In this document: positions 1-7,489 of the stretch, one piece after another
How the letters are laid out: every line of letters starts with the position of its first letter
How positions within the stretch are numbered: the first letter of the stretch is position 1
Origin: a virus
IMG/VR virus record: IMGVR_UViG_3300027857_000048
Span: 1 to 29,243 of that record
DNA length: 29,243 nt
Reading direction: 5' to 3' (one strand)
Program-made: the position numbers and the translations under genes
Notes under the pieces: model-generated
The model's input: only the letters and a program-made list of their open reading frames with translations
Databases searched by the model: none
What the model was told of the DNA's origin: nothing

Positions 1-59
1 CGCGCGAGTACCGCGCAGCTGAAAAATACCGGACGTTTCAGCTGCGCGGTACTCGCGCG
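1..59. repeat. Perfect 24-bp inverted repeat at the left end
   Basis: Bases 1-24 are the exact reverse complement of bases 36-59, with an 11-base loop (25-35). The repeat starts at the very first base of the window. The right arm lies in the coding frame of the first gene, and that frame stays open through the left arm too, so coding does not rule either arm out. A perfect fold-back placed exactly at a contig end is typical of an inverted chimeric read or an assembly fold-back. A natural hairpin, for example a regulatory stem-loop, cannot be excluded. Nothing comparable is present at the right end. Confidence 0.9.
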
Positions 60-356
60 CACACCACCGAAATGCGCCGGCAAGGTATCGCCGTACCTTC
101 CACGCTGAACCCTCAGCCGTTCATCAATAAGGACGTGCCCAAAGTCGTGTGGGATCAATGGAAGGCTGAAAACGCTGACTCCAACATTCTCAAGCGCGGC
201 GAGATTTTCGAGGTCAAAGGCGGGGGCGAAGATAACGCCAAGGCTGCGGCGTTGGACGCGCTTGCGAAATCCCCCACGCCACTCACCCCACTGGACCGAT
301 CTAAAGTCGTCACCGTGGGCTCAGACAAAGTCGAAACCGCCAAGTTCGATGACTGA
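3..356 (+). CDS. Partial phage structural-region protein (3' end of gene)
   Basis: The frame is open from base 3 and ends in TGA at 354-356, so the gene probably begins upstream of the window. The first in-frame ATG is at 72, but no Shine-Dalgarno sequence precedes it and the residues before it read like ordinary protein, so 72 is probably internal. The visible part is hydrophilic, with a motif PSTLNPQPFINKDVPKVV near the start and a Lys/Asp-rich C-terminus ending KVETAKFDD. I do not recognise the family. Its place directly before a DUF4054 connector suggests a small head or head-completion protein, since in related phages this slot follows the major capsid gene. Bases 3-24 may be artefactual because they belong to the terminal inverted repeat. 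Confidence 0.6.
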   Translation, partial: REYRAAEKYRTFQLRGTRAHTTEMRRQGIAVPSTLNPQPFINKDVPKVVWDQWKAENADSNILKRGEIFEVKGGGEDNAKAAALDALAKSPTPLTPLDRSKVVTVGSDKVETAKFDD

Positions 357-367
357 AGGCTAACATC

Positions 368-877
368 GTGCCTGTAACTCCGTGCCCCACGCCATGCCCT
401 CCGGTTGTAACGGGAATTGTGCAATTCTCGGCGCCGGAGTTTGTAGCATTGTGGCCGGAATTCACAGGGTTGGCGAATGGCGTAATGCAAAACGCATTCA
501 ATATCGCCACGTTGTTGCTAAACAATTCGTGCGGGTCGGTTGTGCGCGATGCGAATTTGCGCATGGCGCTTCTCTACATGCTGACCGCGCACGTTTGTTT
601 CCTCAACGCAGGAACAAACGACGGAGCGGGCAATATCACGCCCGCTCCGGGCATCGTAGGTCGAATTGATAGCGCCTCCGAGGGCTCGGTCAGTGTCACC
701 GCACAGTATGCCTCCACGGTGGGGCAGAGCATGGCGTTTTTCATACAGACCAAGTACGGTGCGCAATTCTGGCAAGCCACCGTGCAGTATCGGTCAATGA
801 GGTACTTCGGGCCGCCGCAGTTCGGCCCGAACGGCCCTGGTTATCCTTGGCCCGGTGCCGGGCTTGGGATCGACTGA
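368..877 (+). CDS. DUF4054-type head-tail connector protein
   Basis: This 169-aa protein starts at GTG 368, eleven bases after the previous stop. The body has the DUF4054 pattern: an N-terminal segment FVALWPEFTGLANGVMQNAF, a central helix LRMALLYMLTAHVCFL, then a Ser/Gly linker and a C-terminal FIQTKYGAQFWQATVQYRSMRYFG. DUF4054 proteins sit between the major capsid gene and the neck genes in many myoviruses and are thought to act as head-tail connector or adaptor subunits. The N-terminus is unusually Pro/Cys-rich (three Cys in the first 15 residues). Downstream gene order (HK97-gp10-like protein, terminator, sheath) supports a neck role. The family call is from sequence pattern; the exact connector ring position is inferred. 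Confidence 0.8.
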   Translation: MPVTPCPTPCPPVVTGIVQFSAPEFVALWPEFTGLANGVMQNAFNIATLLLNNSCGSVVRDANLRMALLYMLTAHVCFLNAGTNDGAGNITPAPGIVGRIDSASEGSVSVTAQYASTVGQSMAFFIQTKYGAQFWQATVQYRSMRYFGPPQFGPNGPGYPWPGAGLGID

Positions 878-878
878 C

Positions 879-1316
879 GTGGCCATCGGCAATCTTCACG
901 GGCTCGTGCGCGGCGCAATCAACGCGGTCAACCCCGATATCCCGGCTCAATGGTTGGTGTCGACCGGTAACACAATCGGGCCATCCGGTAAATCAACGCC
1001 GAGTTACGCGGCAGCGGTGCCAGTGCAGGCGCAGGTTCAGGCCGTAACGGGCGGTGATCTTCGCAAGCATTCGTTTCTGCAAGACCAAGGCGTGTACCGC
1101 GCAGTCTACATGTACGCCAACCCCGATGCGATCAACCGCGTGGAATCTAAAGGCGGAGACTTGTTGGTATTCCCGCAATATCCACGGGGCACTAATCGTA
1201 CGTGGTTGGTGAAAGTTGTTGATGAGCCGTGGAGCGCTGGTAACGGCAATCTCGCATGGTGTCGGGTTATCGTGGCGTTGCAGCTCGATCCGAACAATCC
1301 GGTGTCGCAGGTGTGA
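879..1316 (+). CDS. Hypothetical neck/head-completion protein
   Basis: I chose GTG 879, one base after the previous TGA, giving 145 aa; an upstream in-frame ATG at 855 would overlap the DUF4054 gene by 23 bases. The protein has a Gly/Ala-rich N-terminus (AIGNLHGLVRGAINAVNPDI), a low-complexity A/V/Q stretch, and then a compact likely beta-rich domain with KHSFLQDQGVYRAVYMYA, GGDLLVFPQYPRGTNRTWLV and WCRVIVALQ. It resembles the unnamed small protein found between DUF4054 and the HK97-gp10-like gene in other myoviruses, where it is probably part of the neck or head-tail joining complex. No catalytic motif is visible. The stop overlaps the start of the next gene (GTGA at 1313-1316), which implies translational coupling. 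Function is inferred from position only. Confidence 0.7.
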   Translation: MAIGNLHGLVRGAINAVNPDIPAQWLVSTGNTIGPSGKSTPSYAAAVPVQAQVQAVTGGDLRKHSFLQDQGVYRAVYMYANPDAINRVESKGGDLLVFPQYPRGTNRTWLVKVVDEPWSAGNGNLAWCRVIVALQLDPNNPVSQV

Positions 1317-1747
1317 ACACGAAGCTGTCGCGGAAGCTCGCGGAAATCGGCAAGCGCATCGGCGATGGCGGCACTGTGCGTGTTGGGTTTTTAGAAAACG
1401 CCACGTATCCGGCCGGTGCAAAAAAGGCGGGCCTCCACGTGGCTACAGTCGCATGGTGGAACAATTTCGGCAACGTACGCATCCCGGCGCGGCCATTTTT
1501 CACCAACATGATTTCGACCAAGTCACCCGCGTGGGGGTCGGATCTTCGTAAGATATTCGTCGCATCTCAATACAATACGAAGATTACGCTGAGTTTGTTG
1601 GGCACGCGTATCAAAGACCAGCTAGTGCAGTCGATTGTTGATTGGCCAGCCGATAACGCCCCAGCCACGATTGCCCGCAAAGGTTTCAATAAAGGCCTTA
1701 TCCATCAGGGCGTCATGCAACGTTCTGTTGATTTCGAAGTTGCATAG
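1313..1747 (+). CDS. HK97-gp10-like neck / tail completion protein
   Basis: The start is GTG 1313, which overlaps the upstream TGA; longer in-frame starts (ATG 1256) would run deep into the previous gene. The 144-aa protein begins NTKLSRKLAEIGKRI, followed by VRVGFLENATYP, then VATVAWWNNFGN and RIPARPFFTNMI. A short beta segment, a helix after 'A..NEFG'-like residues and the R-P-F-F motif are typical of HK97 gp10 / virion-morphogenesis type proteins, which complete the neck or tail-joining interface. The C-terminal half holds LLGTRIKDQLVQSIVDWP and a short K/G loop expected in this fold. It lies immediately before the tail terminator gene, in the usual order. The family is fairly clear; which ring it forms is inferred. 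Confidence 0.72.
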   Translation: MNTKLSRKLAEIGKRIGDGGTVRVGFLENATYPAGAKKAGLHVATVAWWNNFGNVRIPARPFFTNMISTKSPAWGSDLRKIFVASQYNTKITLSLLGTRIKDQLVQSIVDWPADNAPATIARKGFNKGLIHQGVMQRSVDFEVA

Positions 1748-1771
1748 CTCCCGCGGGAACTGTAGGAAACT

Positions 1772-2311
1772 ATGGCTGGCTATTCAATAAGTCTGACGTT
1801 CGAGGATGTGTACACGGCGGTGAAACCGCTCATTGCGGCGGTGACCGGGCTCGATCCATCGTTGGTCATTCAAGGCGACCCGAACCGCTCCGCCATGCCG
1901 CCGGCCGCCCCCGGTTTCGTGGAAATGCTTGCGACCGTCAGCGGGCGAATCCGGACCAATATCGACCGGTGGGACACCACGAACCCGGCGCCCACGAGTG
2001 AAACCATTGAGCAGGGTACGCGCATTCGGATCCAGCTGGACTGCTACGGCGCCAGCGCGGGAGATTGGGCGGCGATGCTATCCGCGATACTGCGGGATGA
2101 CGCGGGTTGTGTGGCTCTCAAGCCCACCTGCCAGCCGCTGTATACGGACGAGCCCATGCAAGCCCCCCTGGACGACGGCGAGGCCCAGTACGAACAGCGC
2201 TGGACGCTTTTAACATATTTACAGTACAATCCGGTAGTGACTGCCCCGATGCAGTTCGCGGATGAATTACACGCAACCCTTATCGACGTGGACGTGAGCT
2301 ATCCCCCATGA
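1772..2311 (+). CDS. Neck/tail terminator protein (gp12-like, LIC_12616-type)
   Basis: ATG 1772 is preceded by AGGAA and gives 179 aa. The sequence has the features of the myovirus neck terminator family: an N-terminal helix, VIQGDPNRSAMPPAAPGFVEM (a conserved Q-G-D-x-N-R segment), then beta strands with IRTNIDRWD, RIRIQLDCYG, an Asp-rich helix GDWAAMLSAILRDD and a C-terminal strand RWTLLTYLQYNP. Members of this family cap the tail tube and contact the neck. The gene ends in an ATGA overlap (2308-2311) with the sheath gene, so terminator and sheath are probably translated together. Assignment is from motif pattern plus its canonical place directly before the sheath. Confidence 0.75.
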   Translation: MAGYSISLTFEDVYTAVKPLIAAVTGLDPSLVIQGDPNRSAMPPAAPGFVEMLATVSGRIRTNIDRWDTTNPAPTSETIEQGTRIRIQLDCYGASAGDWAAMLSAILRDDAGCVALKPTCQPLYTDEPMQAPLDDGEAQYEQRWTLLTYLQYNPVVTAPMQFADELHATLIDVDVSYPP

Positions 2312-3846
2312 CCAATTCCATACCGGCATCCGCATTCGTCAACGTCATCCCTGGCGTCATAGGGGCCGGCGGTAATCCGCTGTCGCTCAACATGGTGGCC
2401 GTGGACAATAGCGGCGACACATCCATCCCCATCGGCACGGTACAGAAGTTCCCAAGTCTTCCAGCGGTGCAGGCGTGGTACGGCGCCAACAGCGTCCAGG
2501 CGGCACTTGCGGACAAGTATTTCGGTGGCTATATCGGCGCTACGTCGCTTCCGAGCGCGATCTATTTTACCCAGGCGAACGCTGCAGCGGTTGCCGGGTA
2601 TCTGCGCGGTGGCTCCGTCGCGGCACTTACCCTCACGCAGTTGCAGGCGCTCTCCGGCACCCTCACCGTGGCCATTGACGGCGTGAGCCACGTGTCGGCG
2701 GCCATCAACCTGTCGGGCGCCACGAGCTTTACAAACGCGGCTACGTTGATCCAAGCCGGGCTTGACGCAGGCACCCCGACGACGACAGCCACGGTGACGT
2801 ACGATTCGCTGCGCGCGGCGTTCGTCATCACTTCATCCACTACGGGCGCGTCCAGCACCCTGGCGTTCCCCACCACTAATTCGCTCGCCACCGGGTTGAA
2901 CCTGACGCAAGCCACGGGCGCGGTACTGTCGGCTGGCGCTGTTGCGGCGACCCCTGCCGGCACCATGGCCAACGTGGCGAATGTCACCCAGAACTGGGCC
3001 ACGTTCATTACCGTGAACGAGCCCATCCTCAGCGTCAAGCTTCAGTACGCCGCGTGGATGCAGACCACCAACCAGCGGTATCTCTATCTGCCGTACGACT
3101 CGGATGTCACGCCCACGCAAGGGCCGTCCGAACCGGCATCGTTTGGCGCCATTGTCAACGCGGCAGACGATAACGGTATTGCCGCCATCTGGGAGCCAAC
3201 CACAATCCCCGGCTCCACCCAGGTGCAAGGGTCTGTCGCGGCATTCGCGGCAGGTATCGCTGCATCGTTGGACTTCAACCGGAAAGGCGGCAACACCACC
3301 TGGGCGTTCCGCAGTCAGGCCGGGCTCGTGCCGGCGGTGACCGATCTTACGACCTACCAAAACTTGATTGCCAACGGGTACAGTTGCTACGCAGCTGTGG
3401 CCACCGCGAACCAAAACTTCCAGTGGTTCCAGAATGGGCAGGTGTCGGGCATATGGCGTTGGGTTCAGCCGTATGTGAACCAGATTTACTTCAACTCGCA
3501 GCTGCAACTTGCGCTGGCGGAGTTGGAGTCCAGCGTGGGGTCGATTCCGTACAATCGCGCCGGGTACACGCTGATTCGGCAAGCGTGCATGGACACCATC
3601 AACCAGATGCTGAATTACGGCGCGATTCAGCCCGGCGTGCAGCTCAGTGCGACTCAGGTCCAGGAAGTCAACCTTGCAGCAGGCGCCAACATCGCCAGCG
3701 TGTTGCAGAATACCGGATGGTACCTGCAGATATCGGACGCAACACCACAGGTTCGCGCGGCCCGCACCTCGCCGCCCATCACACTGTGGTACGTGGATGG
3801 CGGCTCGATCCAGCAGATCACTCTGAACAGCATTGACGTGGAGTAA
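2308..3846 (+). CDS. Contractile tail sheath protein (DUF3383-type)
   Basis: This 512-aa protein matches the DUF3383 family, which serves as the tail sheath in Bcep-like myoviruses. It begins with IPASAFVNVIPGVIGAGG and has an N-terminal domain with FPSLPAVQAWYGANS and ALADKYFGGYIGA. A Ser/Thr/Ala-rich insertion (about residues 120-220) with GTLTVAIDGVSH and ATVTYDSLRAAFVITSSTTG is typical of the surface-exposed domain in this family. The conserved C-terminal part contains WAFRSQAGLVPAVTDLT, FQWFQNGQVSGIWRWVQPYV, QIYFNSQLQLALAELE and a final beta segment (PITLWYVDGGSIQQITL), the arm that links neighbouring subunits. The next gene encodes the tube. The last codons of the gene (GGAG at 3840-3843) provide the ribosome binding site of that gene. 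Confidence 0.9.
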   Translation: MTNSIPASAFVNVIPGVIGAGGNPLSLNMVAVDNSGDTSIPIGTVQKFPSLPAVQAWYGANSVQAALADKYFGGYIGATSLPSAIYFTQANAAAVAGYLRGGSVAALTLTQLQALSGTLTVAIDGVSHVSAAINLSGATSFTNAATLIQAGLDAGTPTTTATVTYDSLRAAFVITSSTTGASSTLAFPTTNSLATGLNLTQATGAVLSAGAVAATPAGTMANVANVTQNWATFITVNEPILSVKLQYAAWMQTTNQRYLYLPYDSDVTPTQGPSEPASFGAIVNAADDNGIAAIWEPTTIPGSTQVQGSVAAFAAGIAASLDFNRKGGNTTWAFRSQAGLVPAVTDLTTYQNLIANGYSCYAAVATANQNFQWFQNGQVSGIWRWVQPYVNQIYFNSQLQLALAELESSVGSIPYNRAGYTLIRQACMDTINQMLNYGAIQPGVQLSATQVQEVNLAAGANIASVLQNTGWYLQISDATPQVRAARTSPPITLWYVDGGSIQQITLNSIDVE

Positions 3847-3852
3847 AACGAC

Positions 3853-4287
3853 GTGGCTGATATCACTGCCGCAAATGCGGTTTTCATGCTGGACATTCCC
3901 AACGTGTTGGGAACTGCCGTCCAGATTCAGGGGTTTGCCGTTGACGATATGTTTGCCGCGGAGGTTGCGGAATCGTCGGAAGCTCGCATGGGCGCGGACG
4001 GGCTCTTGTCGGCCGGCTTCACTCCATACCCGGTCAAGATGCCGGTGCACCTCCAACCCGACAGCGACAGTGTTGATGTGTTCGAGCAGTGGGACGGCGC
4101 GAACAAGGCACTGAAGACCTCGAACGTGGCTCAGGCGTCTATCGATTATTTTTCGGTGGGCAAAGTTTACACCCTGAGCAACGGCTACCTGACGCGCGTC
4201 ACTCCGTTTGCGAGTGCCAAGAAAGTGCTCGAACCCACCGAGTGGGAGATCACATGGGAGTTGGTCAGCGTTTCGCCGAGCGCCTAA
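3853..4287 (+). CDS. Tail tube protein
   Basis: GTG 3853 has GGAG at 3840-3843 and gives 144 aa. The protein starts ADITAANAVFMLDIPNVLG, then VQIQGFAVDDMFAAEVAESSEARMGADG, a pattern shared by DUF3277-like tube proteins of DUF3383-sheath phages. The middle segment GLLSAGFTPYPVKMPVHLQPDSDSV and the C-terminal WEITWELVSVSPSA complete a single beta-barrel-type tube domain of ordinary size. Tube monomers stack as hexamer rings inside the sheath and line the DNA channel. Position between sheath and assembly chaperone is the standard order. No inserted immunoglobulin-like domain is seen. The function call is well supported by family and context. Confidence 0.85.
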   Translation: MADITAANAVFMLDIPNVLGTAVQIQGFAVDDMFAAEVAESSEARMGADGLLSAGFTPYPVKMPVHLQPDSDSVDVFEQWDGANKALKTSNVAQASIDYFSVGKVYTLSNGYLTRVTPFASAKKVLEPTEWEITWELVSVSPSA

Positions 4288-4290
4288 GCC

Positions 4291-4731
4291 GTGGCGCGGC
4301 GCACGGAACGGGTGACCATCGAGGCAGAAGGTCGCGATCAGGGTAAAACGTTCGTCATTACGGAGATGGACGCGGCGGCGGCGGATGACTGGGCCATGCG
4401 CGCCCTATTCACGCTGGCGAATTCAGGCGTGCCCGTAATCGAAGCGGTGCGGCAGGCCGGCATGGCCGGGCTCGCGCAGCTCGGGCCGGAGATTTTCGCC
4501 TACGCGAAATACGATGACATGCGGCCCCTCATGGATACCCTGTGGGATTGTGTCGCGTTCGAGAAAGATCCCGCACAGCCTTTGATACGCGGTAAGCTGA
4601 AGAACACCCAGATTGAGGAATCGGGGACGTTCTTATGGCTCAAACTTGCAGCGTTCCAACTCCACACGGGTTTTTCCTGGGCCGGCGCGCCCCTGCCTAT
4701 GGGCGTCAATACCGTAGCGCCGCCGGCCTGA
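4291..4731 (+). CDS. Tail assembly chaperone, unshifted product
   Basis: This is the upstream frame of the chaperone pair, starting at GTG 4291 just after the tube stop and giving 146 aa. It begins ARRTERVTIEAEGRDQGKTFVITEMDAAAADDWAMRALF, a pattern typical of myovirus chaperones that coat the tape measure during tail assembly (functional analogue of lambda gpG). Its unshifted C-terminus is the short tail FSWAGAPLPMGVNTVAPPA. Within this gene, at 4668-4674, lies a perfect heptamer G GGT TTT in the zero frame, so some ribosomes should shift to -1 and make the longer product. The place between tube and tape measure genes is exactly where lambda G/GT-type pairs occur. Confidence 0.85.
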   Translation: MARRTERVTIEAEGRDQGKTFVITEMDAAAADDWAMRALFTLANSGVPVIEAVRQAGMAGLAQLGPEIFAYAKYDDMRPLMDTLWDCVAFEKDPAQPLIRGKLKNTQIEESGTFLWLKLAAFQLHTGFSWAGAPLPMGVNTVAPPA

Positions 4732-4895
4732 TTGAGTATGTCAACGTGTCACGCCTCATTGGAATGTTGGTTTCTAGCGGGAAAGCCACGCTCATAGAGC
4801 TGCAAACGGTATACGGCATCAAGGATGCCTACGACCTAGCGGAAATCGTCGCCGTGGACATGGCGAATCACAACAAAGTCATGAGCCGGAAGTAG
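4291..4895 (+). CDS. Tail assembly chaperone, -1 frameshift fusion product
   Basis: A -1 shift at 4668-4674 joins the first 128 codons of the upstream frame to 73 codons of the -1 frame, ending at 4895, for about 201 aa. The -1 frame continues FFLGRRAPAYGRQYRS and ends NHNKVMSRK; it is open across the whole overlap and has no convincing start of its own (the in-frame ATG at 4635 lies inside the first frame without a ribosome site). The added domain (IEYVNVSRLIGMLVSSG, then IELQTVYGIKDAYDLAEIVA) is helical and resembles the T-part that binds the tape measure in lambda-like systems. The tape measure gene starts five bases downstream. The shift is inferred, but heptamer, frame phase and gene order all agree. 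Confidence 0.8.
4668..4705 (+). promoter_or_regulatory. -1 ribosomal slippery site with downstream stem
   Basis: GGGTTTT at 4668-4674 is read as G|GGT|TTT in the upstream frame, which is the X XXY YYZ form required for simultaneous -1 slippage. Re-pairing after the slip gives GGG TTT followed by TTC CTG in the downstream frame. Thirteen bases after the heptamer, CGCCC (4688-4692) pairs with GGGCG (4701-4705) around an 8-base loop, and the GC palindrome GGCGCGCC overlaps it, so a stimulatory structure is possible though spaced further than usual. The heptamer is directly visible; the efficiency cannot be judged. Confidence 0.8.
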
Positions 4896-4899
4896 CGTC

Positions 4900-6465
4900 A
4901 TGACACAGACCGTACTCGATGCTTTCGTGGTAACCGTGGGGATTGATTCCACGGATTACAAGGATGGGCAACGCGAAGTTGATAAGCTGCAGCAGCAGAC
5001 TATCAAAGGCGTCAAAGAGACCTCCGCTCAGGCTACTCGTGAAGAACGCAAAAAGGCGTTGGATGCCGCTCGCGTGCAGAAGCGTGCGGAAGCGGACAAG
5101 TCGCGTCAAGAGCGACTGAATCGGGCCGCCGCGCAGAAAGCTCGCAAGCAGGAAGAAAAGGAAACAGTCGAGTCAGCGGAGAACATCCAAAAACGCGTGT
5201 TGGGTGTTGCGAAGTCCGCCGCCGGGCTAGCCTTGGGGTTCGAGGGTATTCAGGGACTCATAAATTTCGTCGGGCAGATAAATCTGACCACTGCGGAGTT
5301 GGGCCGAACTGCGGCGAATCTCGATCTTTCCTCCCACGAAGTGAACCGCGTAGGCAATGCCGTCGCGTTAGCCGGTGGGAAAGCAGAAGATGCGCAATCT
5401 GCGTTTGGTGCGCTATCGCAGTCCGTTACCAACTTGAATGTTGGTAAGGGTTTCTCCGAGCTGTTGCTGTTGTTACAGCGTCAAGGTGTTGCGTACAAAG
5501 ATCAGACGACTGGCAAATTGCGCGACCAAGCAGCAGTTTACGAAGACCTCGCAGACAAACTTAGTAAATATGATCGCGCTACCGCCCATAACTATCTTGT
5601 CAACGCAGGGTTGAGTGAAGGTTTCATAAACTATCTGCTGTTGGAGAAATCGGCCCGCCGAGCGTTGAATGATGAAGCTGAGCGTTCTAACGCCATCTCG
5701 GATGAAAGTGCTGCTCGCGCCCAAAAAGCTCAAAAGAATTTTCGTCGATTCAAACAAGCTGTTGCCGGTGCGACACAGTTTGGGCTGGACGAAATACTTT
5801 CAGGGGATATATTTAAGAAAGCGTTAGAAGGCGAGTTAAACCCCTCACGCGTGGGTAACAGGATCGGCGATGCCTTATTTCGCCCCACGGGCCGTGCCGC
5901 GAATAACCCCGGAAATCTCAAGACGGTAGGCGGGAAAAAATTTCGTACTTTTACAACGTTGAAAGAGGGCATACAAGCAGCCAATCATCAGTTGGATTTA
6001 TACCAACGCCGTGGCATCAACACCATACAGGATATAATTAAAACATACGAAGGAAACGACGCGCCGGGCAATCACAACGACGTGCCGGCGTACGTGCGAG
6101 ATGTTGCACGGCGCACAGGTATACCTGCAGGTCAGCAATTGACTAGCGAAGACCGCGCCAACGTGTTACGTGGGATGTTTCTGCATGAAGATCCCAACAA
6201 CAGCGACATAGATATCGCCCAAATAAACGACGCCATAAAACCATCCGTGTTTAGCGGGGTATCTCAGATCACACCGACTCCGAGTGTGATGAACACGTCA
6301 GGGGATACCACTACGTCTAGCCGCGTCACCTATGACACGCACATCGGATCTATCAATGTACAAACCGCAGCCACGGACGCCAACGGTATTGCGGCGGGTA
6401 TCGGCAACGCGATACAACAAAAGAACATTTTGACGGCATCGCAGGCCGATGTGGGGCAGCAGTAA
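4900..6465 (+). CDS. Tape measure protein with embedded NPGNL (peptidoglycan-hydrolase-like) domain
   Basis: The 521-aa protein starts at ATG 4900. Residues 20-100 form a very charged coiled coil (EVDKLQQQ, REERKKALDAARVQKRAEAD, ARKQEEKETVESAENIQ), followed by a hydrophobic segment around 101-130 (GVAKSAAGLALGFEGIQGLI). Residues about 335-431 form a separate domain beginning NNPGNLKTVGG and containing FRTFTTLKEGIQAANHQL, INTIQDIIKTYEG, NHNDVPAYVRDVARRTGI; this is the pattern of the phage structural domain found in many tail-associated muralytic proteins. The C-terminus (SRVTYDTHIGSINVQT) is typical of tape measure tails. As tape measure it would set tail length and may open the cell wall locally during injection. 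At 521 aa it is short for a tape measure, implying a short tail. Confidence 0.8.
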   Translation: MTQTVLDAFVVTVGIDSTDYKDGQREVDKLQQQTIKGVKETSAQATREERKKALDAARVQKRAEADKSRQERLNRAAAQKARKQEEKETVESAENIQKRVLGVAKSAAGLALGFEGIQGLINFVGQINLTTAELGRTAANLDLSSHEVNRVGNAVALAGGKAEDAQSAFGALSQSVTNLNVGKGFSELLLLLQRQGVAYKDQTTGKLRDQAAVYEDLADKLSKYDRATAHNYLVNAGLSEGFINYLLLEKSARRALNDEAERSNAISDESAARAQKAQKNFRRFKQAVAGATQFGLDEILSGDIFKKALEGELNPSRVGNRIGDALFRPTGRAANNPGNLKTVGGKKFRTFTTLKEGIQAANHQLDLYQRRGINTIQDIIKTYEGNDAPGNHNDVPAYVRDVARRTGIPAGQQLTSEDRANVLRGMFLHEDPNNSDIDIAQINDAIKPSVFSGVSQITPTPSVMNTSGDTTTSSRVTYDTHIGSINVQTAATDANGIAAGIGNAIQQKNILTASQADVGQQ

Positions 6466-7163
6466 TGCCGCTCCCAATCATTCCCATGGTGCCGTTCCCT
6501 AACGTCCCAAACGCTCCGGGAGTTCCGCAGCTTGCGCGCTCACTGACCGCGCCGGTCACCCCCACGCCGTCACTCGGCCGCAATGCCGCGTCTGCCACCC
6601 TATGGCAGTCCACACAGACCAAGCCCACATGGGGCATATATAACAGCGCTGGTGTTGCAGTAATTGTGCCCGATTCGTTCATGGATTTCCGCAACAGGAA
6701 CTCCTCCGACCTCACAAGCGCCTATGTGCAGAAGAGTGCTTTCGCCTCTTACAATAAAGTACGCAAGCCATTCGACACGGTGTTGCGTATGCGTAAAGGC
6801 GGAACCCTACAGAATCGAACCGATTTTTTGAATCAGATAGATGCGATTGCGAACGATACCAACCTGTACACCATTCTGACTCCTGAGAAGAGCTATCAGA
6901 ATTGCAACATCAGCGACTACGAAGTGACGCGCCGAGGTGTCAACGGGGCGTATTTGTTGGCTGACGTGGATATTTTCTTCAAGGAAATTGTTGAGGTATC
7001 GGCGCAGTACTCCTCTACGTCCACCAACACGCAAAATGCTAAAAGTGCATCGGCCATACCCCAGGTTAACCAAGGTCCTGTGCAGCCGCAACCGGTCAAT
7101 TTTCTGGCCGCGCAGCAAGCTTCAGCCGCGGTCACGCGTGCGCTTAACCCCACGGCATTCTGA
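6465..7163 (+). CDS. Baseplate Dit-like hub/distal tail protein
   Basis: The ATG at 6465 overlaps the stop of the tape measure gene (TAATG). The 232-aa protein has a Pro-rich leader (LPIIPMVPFPNVPNAPGVPQ) and then a compact domain with WGIYNSAGVAVIVPDSFMDF, a conserved segment seen in Dit-like N-terminal domains of contractile tails, followed by SAYVQKSAFASYNKVRKPFDTV and a beta-rich stretch with ISDYEVTRRGVNGAYLLADVDIFFKEI, the typical last strands where the sheet closes. A Gln/Ala/Ser-rich C-terminal tail (about 185-232) is probably flexible. The protein would connect the end of the tube to the baseplate hub. Gene order after the tape measure supports this. Confidence 0.75.
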   Translation: MPLPIIPMVPFPNVPNAPGVPQLARSLTAPVTPTPSLGRNAASATLWQSTQTKPTWGIYNSAGVAVIVPDSFMDFRNRNSSDLTSAYVQKSAFASYNKVRKPFDTVLRMRKGGTLQNRTDFLNQIDAIANDTNLYTILTPEKSYQNCNISDYEVTRRGVNGAYLLADVDIFFKEIVEVSAQYSSTSTNTQNAKSASAIPQVNQGPVQPQPVNFLAAQQASAAVTRALNPTAF

Positions 7164-7165
7164 TC

Positions 7166-7489
7166 ATGTTACAGATACCCCTGGGCGCCGTGCCGTCGCA
7201 ACAAGTCAGCCTAAACTTGGCCAACCAAAACGTTGTGCTTAACGTGTATCAATTGGCCAATGGCAAGCTGTACATGGATGTCATTTCAAACAATCAGCCC
7301 ATCATAACGTGCCGTCCGTGCCAGTACGGTACGTTGATGTTGGAGGATGCCAAGTACTGGGGCTTCGTGGGTGATTTTACGTGGGTTGATTTACTGTCGG
7401 GCGTTTCCACGCCGCCCACGGACCCCGTGTATACTGGCTTGGCGGATCAATACCAACTCATTTATTTGGAGGCATCAGACTTGCAATGA
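7166..7489 (+). CDS. Baseplate plug protein (Pam3 gp18-like)
   Basis: This 107-aa protein begins LQIPLGAVPSQQVSLNLANQNVVLNVYQLANGKLYMDV and continues with PIITCRPCQYGTLMLEDAKYWGFVGDFTWVD, ending in YQLIYLEASDLQ. The pattern matches the short beta-barrel family named after the cyanophage Pam3 baseplate plug, in which the protein closes the central channel between tube and hub. Two Cys (RPC and ITC) are three residues apart, a spacing that I cannot tie to a function. It starts two bases after the Dit-like gene stop and ends in an ATGA overlap with the hub gene. Size is normal for the family. Confidence 0.8.
   Translation: MLQIPLGAVPSQQVSLNLANQNVVLNVYQLANGKLYMDVISNNQPIITCRPCQYGTLMLEDAKYWGFVGDFTWVDLLSGVSTPPTDPVYTGLADQYQLIYLEASDLQ

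Noticed and set aside
2833-4056. Long 407-codon open frame on the minus strand under the sheath and tube genes
   Set aside because: Arg/His/Gly-rich composition typical of an antisense shadow of a GC-rich gene; the plus-strand sheath and tube are clear families covering the same bases.
4635-4895. Separate gene starting at ATG 4635
   Set aside because: No ribosome site and the first part is an out-of-frame reading of the chaperone; the -1 frameshift explains the frame better.
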